Part shown: positions 60,985 to 64,000 of the stretch, in pieces | Numbering within the stretch: position 1 is the first letter of the stretch | Layout: each line of letters starts with the position of its first letter | DNA from: an uncultured Acetatifactor sp. | Lineage (GTDB): Bacteria > Bacillota > Clostridia > Lachnospirales > Lachnospiraceae | NCBI GenBank assembly: GCA_947625255.1 | Contig: CANQNT010000006.1 | Span: 1 to 64,000 of the forward strand | Reading direction: 5' to 3' | DNA: 64,000 bases | Program-made: the position numbers and the translations under genes | The notes under the pieces: generated by a model | Told to the model about the DNA's origin: nothing | Databases searched by the model: none | The model's input: only the letters and a program-made list of their open reading frames with translations

Positions 60985-63948
60985 ATGGGGAAATCAGGTA
61001 GCTTAAAAAAACAAAAAAAATTGAAAAAATGGCAGAAAATAGCCATCGCTGTCGCGATAATCGTGATTGCGATGTTGCTTGTTTTTCTTCTCACGGGCGG
61101 AAACGACACCGGACGGCTTTCCGGGATTGCCTTTCAGACTGCGGGTGTCTATGGTGAGGATGACAGCAGGTATGTCAGCTATATTGCACAATATGACGCA
61201 TCGGATTATAACGGCGCGGTCGTGGAAGTGGATTTGGAAAAGGACCGCGTAGAATCGGGGAACGCCGGTTCGTCCGGGAACGCGGGCCTGCAGGAATATG
61301 AGGGAAGAAAAGCGATTCTTACCTCGGATGAGGATACGGTTGCCTGGAGGATCCAAGTGGAAAACGCCGGCCTATATGTGATTTCTCTGGATTATTATAC
61401 GATGGAGGGTTACGGCAGCAATATTGAGAGAAATATTTACATAGATGGAGTTTTTCCCTTTGACGAGGCGGAGGGCGTGGAATTTACCAGAGTTTATGTG
61501 GACGAGACGGCCAATCCCAGCGGACTGCTGAATCGCCCCAATCAGGTAGAAAAGAGGGGATGGCTGACCGCTTACGCGGAGGATGCCATGGGGTATTACG
61601 CACCGGCCCTTTCCTTTTATCTGACGGCGGGTGAACACGTTCTGACTCTGGAATCCGTCAAGGAGCCCATGGCGATTTCGGCGATCTCCCTGATCTCCCG
61701 GGATGTGGTTCCCGCTGCCTATGAGGAAGTGCTGGCCGCGGGCGTGGCCGCGGGCTATCAGGATGTTACCGGGGCCCTGGAGGATGGGCTATACATTGTT
61801 CAGGCGGAAAATGCCATTGAAAAGAGTTCTCCTACCTTGTATGCCAAATCGGACAACACTTCCACAAAAACGCAGCCTTTCAGCTATACGGCAAAGCTTT
61901 TAAACACGATCGGAGGCACCTCGTGGGAGTATGCCAACCAGTGGATCAGTTGGGAGATCGAGGTGCCGGAAAGCGGCTTCTATCATCTGGGCGTCCGCGC
62001 GCAGCAGAATTTCTCCCAGGGACTTTATTGCAACCGTTCCCTCTACATAGACGGCGCGCTTCCTTTTCTGGAAGCGGCGAATGTACATTTTTATCTGAAT
62101 GATGATTGGCAGACCTTTTCTTTCGGAGAAAGCGAGGAAGGGGAGCCGTGGAAGTTTTACCTGGATAAGGGAAAGCATACCATTTCCCTGAAAAATACGA
62201 TGGGAGATCTGGTGGGGATTCTGACGGAGGCGGATTCCATTCTGGAGAGCCTGTCCTCCATTAATCTGGAGCTGCTGGCCATTCTGGGAAGCACCCCGGA
62301 TGTGGACAGGGATTATCAGATCGCACTTTATCTGCCGGATACCCTTGCGGAGCTGAAAGAAGATGAGGAGAGACTTCAGAATATCTGCGACACCATGGTG
62401 GAGGCGACTGGAGAGAGAGGCTCTTTGACCTCTCAGCTGGAGCAGCTGATCAGTACCGTCAATAAAATGTATACCAAGCCGAACCAGATCGCCAGCAACT
62501 ATAGCCGTTACAAGGATCTGGTGGGAGGCTTCGGCGAGTGGATTAACAATGCGAGAATACAGCCCTTGCTGCTGGATTATCTATATGTGGCTGAGGTGGG
62601 GACTGAAGTAAAGTCGGTCAATGACAATTTCTTTGATAAGGCGGCGGCGCAGGTGATGAGCTTTATTACCTCGTTTAACAGCGACTATTCCGTGCTTTCC
62701 ACCGTGGAGGACGACGCGTCGGATTCCATTACCGTGTGGATCGGTTCCGGCGTGACCGGCGGACGTGACCAGGCCATGGCCTTAAACCAGATGATTGTGG
62801 ACGGTTTCACTAGGGAGACCGGGATTCATGTCAATCTGCAGCTGGTGCCGGCGGCTACCCTGAAGAACGCCGTTTTCGCGGGCAGGGGACCTGACCTGGC
62901 GCTGCAGGTGGATCAGGTGGAGCCGGTTGATTTCGCTCTGCGCGGCGCGGCCTATGATCTTACACAGTTCGAGGATTTTGACGAGGTGGCGGCGCGTTTC
63001 CCGGAAAGCGCTTTTGACCCCTTTGTCTATGAGGGAGGAATCTACGCGATGCCGGAGACGATTTCTTTCCCGATGCTGTTCTATCGGACGGATATCATGG
63101 AGGATTTGGGGATTGACGTGTCCAGCTTAAGGACTTGGGACGGCATTGTGGAGATTCTCGCGACCCTGCAGGCGAAAAATATGGATTTCGCGCTTCCCAG
63201 CACCATCAGTAATGATGTTTCTACGGGAATGCAGAGTTATTCCATGTTCCTGTATCAGATGGGAGGACAGTTTTATACGCCGAAGCGGACGGCCTCGGCG
63301 CTTTCCGACAAGACGGCGCTGGATGCCTTTGAATATTGGACCGATTTTTATATGATGTACGGACTGGCTACGGACTACAGTTTTGAGAATCGTTTCCGTA
63401 CCGGTGAGATGCCGATCGGCATTGCGGAATATACGACTTACAATCTGCTTACCATTTCCGCTCCTGAAATCAAGGGAAAATGGGCGATGACCACTCTGCC
63501 CGGTATTGTGCAGGCGGATGGCAGCATCAATAATGTGGCGCCGATCATTGTAAAAGGGTGTCTGATGCTGGAAAACTGCAAGAATCCTGAAGCCGCGTGG
63601 GAGTTCGTCAAATGGTGGACCAGCGCTGACAGCCAGTATGAATATGGAGAACAGCTGGAAGCGGTTATGGGTGCCGCGGCCCGTCATAATACGGCGAATA
63701 TCGAGGCTCTGCTTCGGTTCTCCTGGACGGGAAATGACAGGCGGGCGATCGAGGAACAAGTGGCGAACCTGGAGGGTATGCCCCAGGTGGCAGGCGGATA
63801 CTATACGGCCCGTTACCTGAATTTCGCAAAGCTGGCAGTAATCAATGACAACGAGAATCCAAGAACGGCCCTTTTGGATTATGCCGCGGATGTGGACGAG
63901 GAAATCAAGATCAAACGCAGCGAGTTTGGATTGGAAATGGAGGAATAG
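60985..63948 (+). CDS. Solute-binding protein with carbohydrate-binding modules
   Basis: A 987-residue extracytoplasmic protein. A basic start is followed by a membrane helix (about 17-37, IAIAVAIIVIAMLLVFLLTG) with no lipobox Cys, so it is an uncleaved anchor. Two jelly-roll-like modules follow, about 60-235 (WRIQVENAGLYVISLDYYTM, RNIYIDGVFPF) and 260-400 (WEIEVPESGFYHLGVRAQQN, NRSLYIDGALPF). A helical spacer (about 440-570) leads to a family-1 binding domain (about 580-975: DSITVWIGSGVTGGRDQA, RGPDLALQVDQVEPVDF, WEFVKWWTSADSQYEYGEQ). It is twice the usual length. The modules may hold the polysaccharide near the importer. It is followed by a probable permease gene. Confidence 0.85.
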   Translation: MGKSGSLKKQKKLKKWQKIAIAVAIIVIAMLLVFLLTGGNDTGRLSGIAFQTAGVYGEDDSRYVSYIAQYDASDYNGAVVEVDLEKDRVESGNAGSSGNAGLQEYEGRKAILTSDEDTVAWRIQVENAGLYVISLDYYTMEGYGSNIERNIYIDGVFPFDEAEGVEFTRVYVDETANPSGLLNRPNQVEKRGWLTAYAEDAMGYYAPALSFYLTAGEHVLTLESVKEPMAISAISLISRDVVPAAYEEVLAAGVAAGYQDVTGALEDGLYIVQAENAIEKSSPTLYAKSDNTSTKTQPFSYTAKLLNTIGGTSWEYANQWISWEIEVPESGFYHLGVRAQQNFSQGLYCNRSLYIDGALPFLEAANVHFYLNDDWQTFSFGESEEGEPWKFYLDKGKHTISLKNTMGDLVGILTEADSILESLSSINLELLAILGSTPDVDRDYQIALYLPDTLAELKEDEERLQNICDTMVEATGERGSLTSQLEQLISTVNKMYTKPNQIASNYSRYKDLVGGFGEWINNARIQPLLLDYLYVAEVGTEVKSVNDNFFDKAAAQVMSFITSFNSDYSVLSTVEDDASDSITVWIGSGVTGGRDQAMALNQMIVDGFTRETGIHVNLQLVPAATLKNAVFAGRGPDLALQVDQVEPVDFALRGAAYDLTQFEDFDEVAARFPESAFDPFVYEGGIYAMPETISFPMLFYRTDIMEDLGIDVSSLRTWDGIVEILATLQAKNMDFALPSTISNDVSTGMQSYSMFLYQMGGQFYTPKRTASALSDKTALDAFEYWTDFYMMYGLATDYSFENRFRTGEMPIGIAEYTTYNLLTISAPEIKGKWAMTTLPGIVQADGSINNVAPIIVKGCLMLENCKNPEAAWEFVKWWTSADSQYEYGEQLEAVMGAAARHNTANIEALLRFSWTGNDRRAIEEQVANLEGMPQVAGGYYTARYLNFAKLAVINDNENPRTALLDYAADVDEEIKIKRSEFGLEMEE

Positions 63949-63952
63949 GGAT

Positions 63953-64000
63953 ATGGCGGAGAAAACAAAAGGCGGCAGGCCCTCTGGGAAAATTGTTTAT
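63953..64000 (+). CDS. Start of next gene, probably an ABC permease (partial)
   Basis: An ATG at 63953 follows GGAGGAATAGGG and the frame reads MAEKTKGGRPSGKIVY to the window edge. A basic cytoplasmic start fits a MalF/LplB-type permease, the usual neighbour of a solute-binding protein gene. Only 16 residues are visible, so the identity is by context. Confidence 0.5.
   Translation, partial: MAEKTKGGRPSGKIVY

Overview
The window looks like a chromosomal stretch from a gut Firmicute, most likely a Lachnospiraceae-type Clostridium. The grounds are the mid-range base composition, strong AGGAGG-type ribosome sites, many Lachnospiraceae-style lipoprotein solute-binding proteins, a pectin (rhamnogalacturonan) utilisation locus and the mobile-element families present. 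Family names are my recognition of motifs by eye; no database search was run.

Left part (1-17.3 kb): a partial Rpn/transposase-like tail and a frameshifted tyrosine integrase mark an old element border. Next comes a divergent two-component system and lantibiotic-immunity-type ABC transporter (1.1-5.6 kb), with 11-bp-phased repeats in the shared intergenic region. It is followed by an unusual redox array in which aldo/keto reductases, several with C-terminal 4Fe-4S ferredoxin domains, alternate with flavodoxins (two of them lipoproteins), downstream of a TetR-type regulator with a perfect palindrome over its promoter. Several members are decaying: an amber stop, a chimeric flavodoxin, a cysteine-less ferredoxin domain and an SDR vestige. 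An ECF S-component, a uridine-kinase-like protein, a DUF362 lipoprotein and a DUF318 permease close the array.

Middle-left (17.3-29 kb): a mobile-DNA graveyard with serine recombinase, relaxase, orphan ABC ATPase and group II intron fragments. Among these sit an intact-looking 758-aa solute-binding lipoprotein, a heterodimer-type pair of ABC exporters next to a wrecked LytTR response regulator, and a nitrilase-family amidohydrolase with a long leader.

Centre (29-45.7 kb): a HAD-like/alpha-toroid gene pair, a small alarmone synthetase, and the complete F1Fo ATP synthase operon on the minus strand (atpI-B-E-F-[b'-delta-alpha fusion]-G-D-C). There is no separate atpH; stalk, delta and alpha sequences lie in one 744-codon reading frame. 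Divergent from it are an ECF sigma factor and a membrane-anchored beta-propeller protein, then a MATE exporter, a cytidylate-kinase-like protein and an OFA-type MFS transporter.

Right part (45.8-64 kb): a broken histidine kinase, a solute-binding lipoprotein, and a rhamnogalacturonan-I catabolic locus. That locus has two GH105 unsaturated glycuronyl hydrolases, a GH112 phosphorylase (probably galactosyl-rhamnose phosphorylase), a PL4 lyase, an AraC regulator, a GH95-type enzyme, another six-hairpin glycosidase, and a 987-aa solute-binding protein with binding modules, followed by the start of a probable permease. Enzymes here lack signal peptides, so oligosaccharides are presumably imported and cut inside the cell. 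Three promoters of this locus carry the same four-half-site operator (GCAAT-like, 9/12/9 bp steps) placed directly against the -35 region, which I infer to be the binding site of the AraC protein encoded in the locus.
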